Part shown: positions 1 through 6,692 of the stretch, one piece after another
Numbering within the stretch: the stretch's first letter is position 1
Layout of the letters: each line of letters starts with the position of its first letter
Assembly: GCA_964552655.1 (NCBI GenBank)
Contig: CAZKHG010000068.1
Span: 1 to 10,897, forward strand
DNA from: CAZKHG01 sp964552655
Lineage (GTDB): Bacteria > Bacteroidota > Bacteroidia > Bacteroidales > Tenuifilaceae
DNA: 10,897 nucleotides
Direction: 5' to 3'
Position numbers and translations under genes: made by a program
Notes under the pieces: generated by a model
What the model saw: only the letters and a program-made list of their open reading frames with translations
Told to the model about the DNA's origin: nothing
The model's database searches: none

Positions 1-1787
1 AAGAGGTTATTCTCCCGGTTACCGTATTTTCAATGGATAAAAAAATTAAGGAGGTTAAAGTTAAAGTGGAGCTTAATGATTTGATCATACCGGTTGACGA
101 GCTCTCAAAAAATGTTAAGTTTGATGATATAGGCGATCAGATAGTGCTTTTCAAGCTAAAGGTAAATCAGCGTTTAGGAGTTGGGAAGGTGAAAGTTACC
201 GTTTCAAGCGGTAAAAATGAAGCCACTGATGAAACCGAACTGGATGTTCGTAACCCAAATCCCCCAATGACATTGGTGCAGGAAAAAGTACTTAAAGCTA
301 ATGAGGGTTGGGAAATCGAATATAAGGCTTTTGGTATGGAGGGAACAAATAGGGCAGCTATTGAATTAAGCACGCTGCCTCCCATAGATCTTGGCAGAAG
401 GTTAAAATGGCTGCTTGAATATCCGCACGGTTGTTTGGAGCAAACAACCTCAGGAGCTTTTCCGCAACTTTTTATTAGCAAGCTAGCTGATTTTAGTGCC
501 GATGTTAAAGTTAAAGCCCAGGACAATGTTCGGGCTGGTTTGGAAAAAATAAGAAACTTCAGGTTGTACGATGGAGGTTTATCACTCTGGCCCGGGAGCC
601 AGTATTACGATGAATGGGCCACAACCTATGCAGGTCACTTCATTTTAGAAGCTGAAGCGCTGGGCTATTCAATACCATCGGGCATTATGGAAGGATGGAA
701 AAAGTTCCAGCGTCAAAAAGCGCTTAGCTGGGCTCCTTCTACTGTTGGATATTACTACAATAACGATTTGATGCAGGCATACCGGTTATATACATTGGCG
801 TTAGCAAAGGTACCGGAACTTGGGGCAATGAATAGGCTAAGGGAATACCCATCTCTCTCAACCTCTGCCCGTTTCAGGCTCGCTGCTGCCTATGTTCTTG
901 CCGGCAATAACGAAGCTGCAAAAAACCTGATTAATGGCATTTCGGCTGATATTAAGGATTACCGGGAAACCGGTTATACATTCGGATCGCATATTAGAGA
1001 CAAAGCCATGATAGCTGAAGCGTTGATCCTGATGAAAGATTATGAAAAAGCCATGCCAATTCTGCAATTTCTCTCATCGCATCTTAGCAAAGATGAGTGG
1101 ATGAGCACCCAGGAGATTTCTTTCAGTCTGTTGGCTTTCTCAAAATATGCCTCAGCCGTTAAATCGAGTGATGGGATTGATGTGTCAATAAAAACAGGGA
1201 AAGAGTCTTCCAGGTTACAATCAAAACTATCAATTGCTCAATACCAGTTTGACCCAATTCAAAAAGGCGAGGGCAGAATGAGTATAAAGAACAATAGCAA
1301 TGGGATTGTGTATGCTAGGCTCGTTCAATTTGGCATTCCGGTTGCTGGTAATGAGGTGGCACAAAATAGCAATCTTGATCTGAAAGTAAGCTATCACCTG
1401 ATTAATGGCACTGAGATCAACCCTGATGTACTCGAACAGGGAACCGATTTTTATGCTTTGGTTCAGGTTTCAAGTCCGACTGCAAGGAACACAAACATTG
1501 ATCAGCTTTCACTGGCTTACATGGTCCCCTCCGGTTGGGAAATCAGAAATACAAGGTTGGATGGCACAACAGCAAATGAATCTTCATATATTTATCAGGA
1601 CATCAGGGATGATAGGATTTACACATACTTTGATCTGGGTTGGGGTAAAACCAAATCATTTAAGTTGGTATTTAACGCTGCTTATATAGGTAAATTCTAT
1701 ATGCCATCGGTACTTTGTGAGGCAATGTATGATAATACAATATTCAGTCGCAATTCCGGCAGATGGGTTGAAGTGGTCAGGAAGTAG
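1..1787 (+). CDS. Alpha-2-macroglobulin family protein, C-terminal part (5' end outside window)
   Basis: The frame is open from position 3, so the ATG at 33 is an internal Met and the true start lies upstream. The visible part has about 594 codons, whereas bacteroidetal members of this family usually run to well over 1500 residues. A beta-rich segment (to about position 270) leads into an alpha-helical thioester domain. The thioester motif PHGCLEQ is intact, with Cys at 432-434 and Gln at 441-443. A C-terminal beta domain (about 1250-1787) has the family's ending: a PSGWEI segment, a YQDIRDDR segment and CEAMYD. Family knowledge: such proteins are exported to the periplasm or cell surface, where they trap proteases by covalent capture through the Cys-Gln thioester. 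The signal or lipoprotein peptide and the bait region lie mostly outside the window. No penicillin-binding protein gene (pbpC, the usual partner in enterobacteria) follows it. Confidence 0.9.
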   Translation, partial: EVILPVTVFSMDKKIKEVKVKVELNDLIIPVDELSKNVKFDDIGDQIVLFKLKVNQRLGVGKVKVTVSSGKNEATDETELDVRNPNPPMTLVQEKVLKANEGWEIEYKAFGMEGTNRAAIELSTLPPIDLGRRLKWLLEYPHGCLEQTTSGAFPQLFISKLADFSADVKVKAQDNVRAGLEKIRNFRLYDGGLSLWPGSQYYDEWATTYAGHFILEAEALGYSIPSGIMEGWKKFQRQKALSWAPSTVGYYYNNDLMQAYRLYTLALAKVPELGAMNRLREYPSLSTSARFRLAAAYVLAGNNEAAKNLINGISADIKDYRETGYTFGSHIRDKAMIAEALILMKDYEKAMPILQFLSSHLSKDEWMSTQEISFSLLAFSKYASAVKSSDGIDVSIKTGKESSRLQSKLSIAQYQFDPIQKGEGRMSIKNNSNGIVYARLVQFGIPVAGNEVAQNSNLDLKVSYHLINGTEINPDVLEQGTDFYALVQVSSPTARNTNIDQLSLAYMVPSGWEIRNTRLDGTTANESSYIYQDIRDDRIYTYFDLGWGKTKSFKLVFNAAYIGKFYMPSVLCEAMYDNTIFSRNSGRWVEVVRK

Positions 1788-1829
1788 TATTTCCCTTTAA
1801 CCCGTTAACTGCCTGAAAAATTGTTTAGC

Positions 1830-1837
1830 TATCTTTG
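1830..1837 (+). promoter_or_regulatory. Putative Bacteroidota -7 promoter box (TATCTTTG)
   Basis: TATCTTTG matches the Bacteroidota -7 consensus TAnnTTTG exactly. It lies 44 bases before the ATG at 1882, in the 94-base gap after the alpha-2-macroglobulin gene. No convincing -33 TTTG element is present at the usual spacing. The surrounding 14 bases (AGCTATCTTTGTTA, from 1828) differ by one base from those at the 5710 box, which strengthens both calls. Confidence 0.45.
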
Positions 1838-1881
1838 TTAAATCATCACGATCACATTTAGTCAAGTAAAACACTGAAAAT

Positions 1882-3234
1882 ATGGCAAGTACAATTAAAA
1901 CCTCCATCTTATCACTGGCTCTTCTATTGATGTTTAACGCCAATATTAACGCTTGGTCAGAACACCCACTTTTGGCTCAACAAGTGTTATCGCGTATTCC
2001 CCAACTGGCAAACAGCAAAGACATTGAGGCGCGAGAACTCAAATCATTTTTAATTCAAAATGAGAAAGCTGTTGAAAAGGCGTTGGCAGAAATGGAAGTT
2101 TGGGCGAGGGAAAACCTACCCAACTACGATCCGCTGCCTGAAGAGTTAACCTTTAAGGCAACCGGAAACAAGGAGGATATTGTAATTCGCTTTTACCATG
2201 CTATTCGCATAAACCCAAATGTTAAAATGAGGCTTTACCTTCACCTCTTGCCCGGCCAGGAATCCGGGAATTTTCCCAGATTTGAGCCTTCAGATCTTAC
2301 CACTTTGCACGATGTTAGTGAAATGAAACGAACGGTTTATCTTGCTCTTAGCGAGGGCAGTAAGGTTAGCCCATTGTCGGTTCTCGTTACTGCCAACGAT
2401 GAACCCGATTATGGATTTGATCTGGGACTTTATGAGGATAACAATACTGATTATGGGAAAATTTATGGTTTTGGCAAGCAACCATTTGGTAACCCTAACC
2501 TCGAATATGGAAGTCAGGCTCCATTTCACATGGGCTTTTATCACGAAGCAAAAATAATTTTCAAATTTGGGGCTTTTCTTAAGAAGACATACCCGGAATA
2601 TCGTATTCAACAGTATAAAACCCTCTCCGAGTTGGCGTTTAGTTTAGGTGAGGATTACTGGGGATATCGTTTTATGGGCTGGGGAATGCACTACCTTGGC
2701 GATCTCTCTATGCCTTACCATACGGCTCCTCTTCCTGGGACCAGCACTCTTAAAATGCTATGGATTAACGTGAAAGCAATGTTGGGTTTTCCGCGTAGCA
2801 AAAACAATGCAGTTCAACTGGTTTCTAATAAGCACAGTGTTTTTGAGCGTTTCCAATGGCTAGAACTACGAAGAGCCTATGAAACAAATGATTCGCTCAA
2901 TCCCCTGTTTATTGCCTTGAGAAAACCTGTTGAAATTGTTCAATACAGTACCTCATTCCCGGCACAGGTTGCAGCAAAAAGTTCGGTTGAGGTTGCCAAA
3001 AAAGTTGATCAAACTTTACGTAAATGGGTTCCCAAAAAACTGATTAACGATCCAACGTTCGAGGCTTCCGGTTCACCTGAACTTCAGGATTTAGTCAGGT
3101 TAATTGAGGATTATAAAGGAAAAGAAGCTATAGATCAAATAAACAAGGCAATTGCCCAGCGTTTTAGCTATTATAGCATGCATCTTACAAGCTATTACAA
3201 CTCCATTGCAAAGAATAATCAACCTGCTGTTTAA
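1882..3234 (+). CDS. Secreted zinc-dependent phospholipase C / P1-nuclease-like protein
   Basis: A 450-residue protein with a signal peptide (about 1-24, ending NINA). Cleavage there would expose Trp25 as the mature N-terminus. Zinc phospholipase C and S1/P1 nuclease use that N-terminal Trp as a metal ligand. His28 follows, then H270-x3-D274-x5-H280 inside HYLGDLSMPYH, the hallmark segment of this fold, and H318-x3-E322 (HSVFE), matching the His/Glu pair of B. cereus PLC. D176 or D180 and H216 or H221 are candidates for the remaining ligands. The chemistry is probably phosphoester hydrolysis in the periplasm or outside the cell; whether the substrate is phospholipid or nucleic acid cannot be told. 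Oddity: about 245 residues separate the N-terminal Trp from the HxxxD motif, against about 118 in PLC, so there is a large insertion. It stands alone, with a 181-base gap before the next gene. Confidence 0.7.
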   Translation: MASTIKTSILSLALLLMFNANINAWSEHPLLAQQVLSRIPQLANSKDIEARELKSFLIQNEKAVEKALAEMEVWARENLPNYDPLPEELTFKATGNKEDIVIRFYHAIRINPNVKMRLYLHLLPGQESGNFPRFEPSDLTTLHDVSEMKRTVYLALSEGSKVSPLSVLVTANDEPDYGFDLGLYEDNNTDYGKIYGFGKQPFGNPNLEYGSQAPFHMGFYHEAKIIFKFGAFLKKTYPEYRIQQYKTLSELAFSLGEDYWGYRFMGWGMHYLGDLSMPYHTAPLPGTSTLKMLWINVKAMLGFPRSKNNAVQLVSNKHSVFERFQWLELRRAYETNDSLNPLFIALRKPVEIVQYSTSFPAQVAAKSSVEVAKKVDQTLRKWVPKKLINDPTFEASGSPELQDLVRLIEDYKGKEAIDQINKAIAQRFSYYSMHLTSYYNSIAKNNQPAV

Positions 3235-3415
3235 TATTATTAACCGGATCGTTTGGGTAATTTTGATGGAGTAATAACTTCTTGTTTAAAGAAATATAAA
3301 TTTTATAATCAGATTGACTTTATAAAACCTCAAGTTAAAATATTTTCATTTTTCTAGCAGTATTAATATAACCTGAACAACTTTTCATCGTATCAGTTTG
3401 AACAAACCACCAGCT

Positions 3416-3802
3416 ATGGAAAAATTATTTATCGAAGAACGCGAGGATTCTCCTTCCATCTTGTTCGACAAAACCATCGGTTTAATTGAAGTCAAAGGGA
3501 AATCGTTGCCCGAGGATGCCCTTGTATTTTACAAACCCTTGGAGGATGCAGTAAGAAAATATGCCGAGTCCCCTTTGCATAAAACAACCGTGAATTTTAA
3601 ATTGGAATACCTTAACTCATCATCAGCAAAAAAAATTCTTGAAATTATAACCCTTTTAGAACCATTGCCACAAAAGGGGTACGTGGTTAATATTAACTGG
3701 TATTATAAGGATGAGGACGAGGATATGCTTGAGGAAGGCCAGGAGTTTGCCCGGATGACCGATCTGCATGTAAATTTTGAGCAGGAGGTTAAACTTGATT
3801 GA
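3416..3802 (+). CDS. DUF1987 / SiaC-family regulatory phosphoprotein
   Basis: A 128-residue cytoplasmic protein without signal peptide. The family signature is visible: an N-terminal EKLFIEE strand, SLPEDALVFYKPL near 30-41, FKLEYLNSSSAKKIL near 61-75, NINWYYKDEDEDM near 93-105, and an acidic tail. In Pseudomonas aeruginosa SiaC is phosphorylated by the kinase SiaB and dephosphorylated by the PP2C phosphatase SiaA; the unphosphorylated form binds and activates the diguanylate cyclase SiaD. The corresponding site here appears to be Ser68 in the NSSS run, where SiaC has Thr68. The next gene, 14 bases downstream, encodes a SpoIIE/PP2C phosphatase, so the pair looks like an operon of phosphoprotein and phosphatase. 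I chose ATG 3416. The frame extends to a TTG at 3398, but those six extra residues do not fit the family start. No diguanylate cyclase or SiaB-like kinase is nearby, so the downstream output is unknown. Confidence 0.85.
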   Translation: MEKLFIEEREDSPSILFDKTIGLIEVKGKSLPEDALVFYKPLEDAVRKYAESPLHKTTVNFKLEYLNSSSAKKILEIITLLEPLPQKGYVVNINWYYKDEDEDMLEEGQEFARMTDLHVNFEQEVKLD

Positions 3803-3816
3803 TTTACAATTTTAGA

Positions 3817-5706
3817 ATGAAACAATTTATTGGCGTTATTCTCTTTTCAGTCATTTTCCAGCAAGTTATTGCACAGCAAAAAGAGCTAAAAAGCAATATT
3901 AAAGCTGAAGTTGAGCAAAATCTTACCCAGGCAAAAAGTTTAGAATCTTCTGGCGATTACAACCAGGCTTCATACTACTACAACAAAGCTGCTACAACCT
4001 TTTGGGTAAATGGGTTTACCAACGATGCCGTTTCAAATTTTCTCAAAGCCGTTTCCATGAACGAGAAGATTGGCAATTTGAACGCCATCAAAACTATTTA
4101 CAATAATATCGGCATGGTATATACCGATGTGGAAGATTATTCCAACGCCCTGATCTATTTTGAGAAAAGTTTATCCATTTGCAAAACCCTTGGCAGGAAA
4201 CCGGATATTACCGCTACACTTATCAACATTGCCAATATCCAATCTGAAACCGGGAAATATGAATCAGCAGCAAAAACCATTGAGGAGGCCAATAACCTGG
4301 CGAGGGAGCTTAACGATATTAAGCTGATCAGGAACACCTACTCCATGCTTGCCGATGTATATAGCAAGATGGGCGATACCCAAAAATCATCGGAATACTA
4401 CTCGTTATTTACCACCTTCTCGCGTAAAATTCAACGCGATGAGCTGGAAAGGAAGGAGGCAGAAACCAGGCAGCTGGTGAATGCGGCTAAAGATAAGGTT
4501 AAAGAGGCGGAAAAGGAAAAACAGCTGACAGAAAATGAGCTGCAGGAAAAACAGGAAAAACTTGAAAGAGTTGAGAAAATATCAACTGAACAGCAAATGC
4601 AAATTGATCTTCTAAGCAAAGAGAAAGAGCTCCAGGATGCCATTATCAAAAATCAGAAGCTGGCAAGGAACATTTACATTGCCATTATTATCGGGATCCT
4701 CGCATTTTCGGCGATGGTGGTTTACAGCTACCTGGGTAAGAAGAAAGCCAATAAGCTCCTTGCCGATCAGAATGAGGAGATTGCCGAACAACGGGATATG
4801 ATTGAGAATAAAAGTTTGGATCTGATTATGGCACTTGGTCAGATTGAACGTCAGAATAAAAATATAACCAGCAGCATAACTTATGCCCATCGGATTCAGC
4901 AAGCGCTTCTGCCCGAAAGTACAAACCTTAAAAACTTTCTGCCCGATTCATTCATTCTCCTTCTACCCAGAGATATTGTGAGTGGAGATTTTTACTGGTA
5001 TTGCGGATTTACAGGGAAGAATACGATTTCAAAAAGCCAACCAAAAAAGAACCTGATTACCCTTGGAAATATCAATCCGGATGAGAATGGTTTAATAATC
5101 GCTGCTGCAGATTGCACAGGGCATGGAGTTCCCGGAGCATTCATGAGCATGATTGGGTTCAACCTCCTGGAAACAATTACCCGGAATGGTATTATTCAGC
5201 CCGATGAAATGCTTAACGAGTTACACCTTTCAATCCGGCAGTTGCTCAAACAATCCGATTCCGATAACCGGGATGGAATGGATATGGCAATTTGTACAAT
5301 AAAGGATAAAGGAAGAAAAGTTGAATTTGCAGGTGCCATTAACCCTCTATATTACATTAAAAACAACGAGCTGTATCATGTCCGGGGCGATTTTGTCCCC
5401 GTTGGTGGGTTACAAAAGGAAGAAATGCGTAAGTTCACCCTTCATACCATTGAAGTTAACTCACCTACCAGTTTTTATATTTTTTCCGATGGGTTTACTG
5501 ATCAGTTTGGGGGAGAAACCGGAGAAAAATTTTCATCAAAACGGTTTAAAGAGCTACTTTTGGAAATTCATAACCTGCCGATGCAAAATCAGCAGGAGAT
5601 TATTTCAACACGATTGGAAGAATGGATGGGAACAAAATACAAGGCAATTGATGATGTGTTGGTTATTGGTTTTAAGCTAGGCGAAAATAATGTGAATATT
5701 TTATAA
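3817..5706 (+). CDS. TPR-domain, membrane-anchored SpoIIE/PP2C-type serine/threonine phosphatase
   Basis: A 629-residue protein counted from ATG 3817. Order: signal peptide 1-20 (ending QVIA); TPR repeats about 28-205; charged coiled coil about 205-280; one transmembrane helix about 285-305 followed by the basic stop-transfer GKKKANK; a second short coiled coil to about 350; and a PP2C/SpoIIE catalytic domain 350-625. Metal-ligand candidates are D391 (SGDFYW), D432 (AADCTGHG), D489 (GMDMA), D558 (FSDG) and the D612-D613 pair. The layout puts the TPRs in the periplasm and the phosphatase in the cytoplasm, giving a one-protein sensor. The gene begins 14 bases after the SiaC-like gene, so that protein is the obvious substrate (SiaA-SiaC precedent). 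The TPR input differs from SiaA. The frame extends to a TTG at 3799 overlapping the upstream stop, but the signal peptide favours 3817. SpoIIE names the domain only and does not imply sporulation. Confidence 0.9.
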   Translation: MKQFIGVILFSVIFQQVIAQQKELKSNIKAEVEQNLTQAKSLESSGDYNQASYYYNKAATTFWVNGFTNDAVSNFLKAVSMNEKIGNLNAIKTIYNNIGMVYTDVEDYSNALIYFEKSLSICKTLGRKPDITATLINIANIQSETGKYESAAKTIEEANNLARELNDIKLIRNTYSMLADVYSKMGDTQKSSEYYSLFTTFSRKIQRDELERKEAETRQLVNAAKDKVKEAEKEKQLTENELQEKQEKLERVEKISTEQQMQIDLLSKEKELQDAIIKNQKLARNIYIAIIIGILAFSAMVVYSYLGKKKANKLLADQNEEIAEQRDMIENKSLDLIMALGQIERQNKNITSSITYAHRIQQALLPESTNLKNFLPDSFILLLPRDIVSGDFYWYCGFTGKNTISKSQPKKNLITLGNINPDENGLIIAAADCTGHGVPGAFMSMIGFNLLETITRNGIIQPDEMLNELHLSIRQLLKQSDSDNRDGMDMAICTIKDKGRKVEFAGAINPLYYIKNNELYHVRGDFVPVGGLQKEEMRKFTLHTIEVNSPTSFYIFSDGFTDQFGGETGEKFSSKRFKELLLEIHNLPMQNQQEIISTRLEEWMGTKYKAIDDVLVIGFKLGENNVNIL

Positions 5707-5709
5707 AGC

Positions 5710-5717
5710 TATTTTTG
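5710..5717 (+). promoter_or_regulatory. Putative Bacteroidota -7 promoter box (TATTTTTG)
   Basis: TATTTTTG fits TAnnTTTG exactly and sits 29 bases before the ATG at 5747, in the 40-base gap after the phosphatase gene. The 14-base context AGCTATTTTTGTTA (from 5708) is nearly identical to that at the 1830 box. No clear -33 element is visible. If real, it separates the OmpA/Ig-like gene pair from the phosphatase operon. Confidence 0.4.
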
Positions 5718-5746
5718 TTATATTGTAGAAAAGTATCAACAATTAA

Positions 5747-6529
5747 ATGAGATTCTTAAGAATTATACCATTACTACTTTTTTTCTTATCAAACAATTTT
5801 CTCTTTGGACAGGAAGAAATTGCCGGGATTTATGCCGACAGCACTGGACAGGTTTATATTCAGGCAAAAAAACCCGCTTATTTTTTTATCGCACCAACGG
5901 CAAACCCTGCTGAGAAAATAAATATCCCCAACAACGACCCCAAATCCAACCCGATGTATTTTGACGGGAATGGTGTCCATTATGTACGTTTGCTTGATCC
6001 AAAAACCAATACAATAGTTAAATATAAAATATTTGCCGATGGCATTCCCCCAAAAGTTTCAATACATTTCAGTAAGGGGTTGATTATGAACTCGAATTTA
6101 AGGTATTATACCGATAAGGGGGCTATCGCAAATTTGGTTGGAAAAGATAACATGTCTGGTGTTAAGGAAATATATTTCTCTGTAAATAACGAGAGTTTCA
6201 GGCGTTTTACATCTGCTCTGGTATTCTTTTATGAAACGGATTACCATTTACGGGTATTCTCGGTTGATAATGTTGGAAATGTAAGCGATACCGTTCTTTT
6301 CAGAGTGATAACAGCCGTTAACTCTGTTGTTCAGATGAATAATATCTATTTCGATACCGGTAGCGCAAACCTAAGACCGGAAAGTAAAAAGGAGCTGAAC
6401 GAATTTGCTGAAGCGCTCACTCAATACCCCGAGATTAAAATTGAAATCCGTGCCCATACTGATTCCCGGGGGGATGCTAATTTTAATCAACAACTTTCTG
6501 AGCTGAGGGCAAAATCGGTTGTAAACTAA
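5747..6529 (+). CDS. OmpA-family envelope protein with Ig-like module, prematurely terminated
   Basis: 260 residues as translated. There is a signal peptide (1-21, ending FLFG) and an N-terminal module (about 24-100) that is paralogous to the start of the next gene (GIYADSTG here, GYYKDPTG there). One Ig-like repeat follows (about 101-190, with FSVDNVGNVSD), then an OmpA-C domain from about 197 (NNIYFDTGSANLRPES). The peptidoglycan-contact pair is present: Asp239 (HTDSRG) and Arg254 (LSELRAKS), 15 residues apart as in E. coli OmpA. The product then stops at TAA 6527-6529, inside the conserved segment where a Tyr codon would be expected (AKSVVN-stop-LESKG). The other 50 codons remain in frame (see next entry). 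As written, the protein lacks the last helix and strand of the OmpA fold and may be unstable. The family normally anchors outer-membrane or periplasmic proteins to peptidoglycan. It begins 40 bases after the phosphatase gene. Confidence 0.8.
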   Translation: MRFLRIIPLLLFFLSNNFLFGQEEIAGIYADSTGQVYIQAKKPAYFFIAPTANPAEKINIPNNDPKSNPMYFDGNGVHYVRLLDPKTNTIVKYKIFADGIPPKVSIHFSKGLIMNSNLRYYTDKGAIANLVGKDNMSGVKEIYFSVNNESFRRFTSALVFFYETDYHLRVFSVDNVGNVSDTVLFRVITAVNSVVQMNNIYFDTGSANLRPESKKELNEFAEALTQYPEIKIEIRAHTDSRGDANFNQQLSELRAKSVVN

Positions 6530-6682
6530 CTGGAATCAAAAGGAATCAATACAAATCGGTTGACTTCAAAAGGTTTTGGCGAAACCCTACCAGTTAACGG
6601 ATGTGTTAAAGGCGTTGACTGCTCTGAGGAAGAATTACAGAAGAACCGAAGGGTTGAATTTCAAGTACTCCCATTAAAGTAG
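6527..6682 (+). pseudogene. In-frame remainder of the OmpA domain beyond a nonsense codon
   Basis: After the TAA at 6527-6529 the same frame continues for 50 codons to a TAG at 6680-6682. It encodes the normal end of a bacteroidetal OmpA domain: LESKGINTNRL, then SKGFGETLPVNGC, VDCSEEELQKNRRVEF and a short tail. The two Cys of the NGC...DC insertion and the NRRVEF signature are intact, and no frameshift or other stop is present. A single base change (TAT or TAC to TAA) explains everything, so the full gene would be 5747-6682, 311 codons. The next ATG is only 10 bases after the TAG, as expected for two genes in one operon. It is either a recent nonsense mutation or a sequencing or assembly error. 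Confidence 0.8.
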
Positions 6683-6692
6683 CTGACAAAAC

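Noticed and set aside
33..35. ATG as the start of the first gene
   Set aside because: The frame is open to the left window edge and the codons before it (EVILPVTVFS) read as normal alpha-2-macroglobulin sequence, so the gene is truncated by the window.
2290..2610. Minus-strand open frame inside the zinc-hydrolase gene
   Set aside because: It lacks recognisable features and is fully covered by a well-supported gene on the other strand.
3398..3400. TTG as the start of the SiaC-like gene
   Set aside because: It adds six residues that do not belong to the family; ATG at 3416 gives the expected N-terminus.
3235..3415. Promoter or terminator in the 181-base gap before the SiaC-like gene
   Set aside because: TATCAGTTTG at 3391-3400 has wrong internal spacing for TAnnTTTG, and the TTAACC/GGGTAA pairing at 3240-3260 is imperfect with no T-run.
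3799..3801. TTG as the start of the phosphatase gene, overlapping the previous stop
   Set aside because: ATG at 3817 begins a standard signal peptide; the earlier start would put six extra residues in front of it.
4431..4649. Minus-strand Ser/Cys-rich open frame
   Set aside because: It is the reverse of the Glu/Lys-rich coiled coil of the phosphatase; composition explains the open frame.
6527..6529. TAA read as a sense codon (alternative genetic code)
   Set aside because: The genes ending at 3234, 5706 and 8390 use TAA as a true stop right after complete domains.
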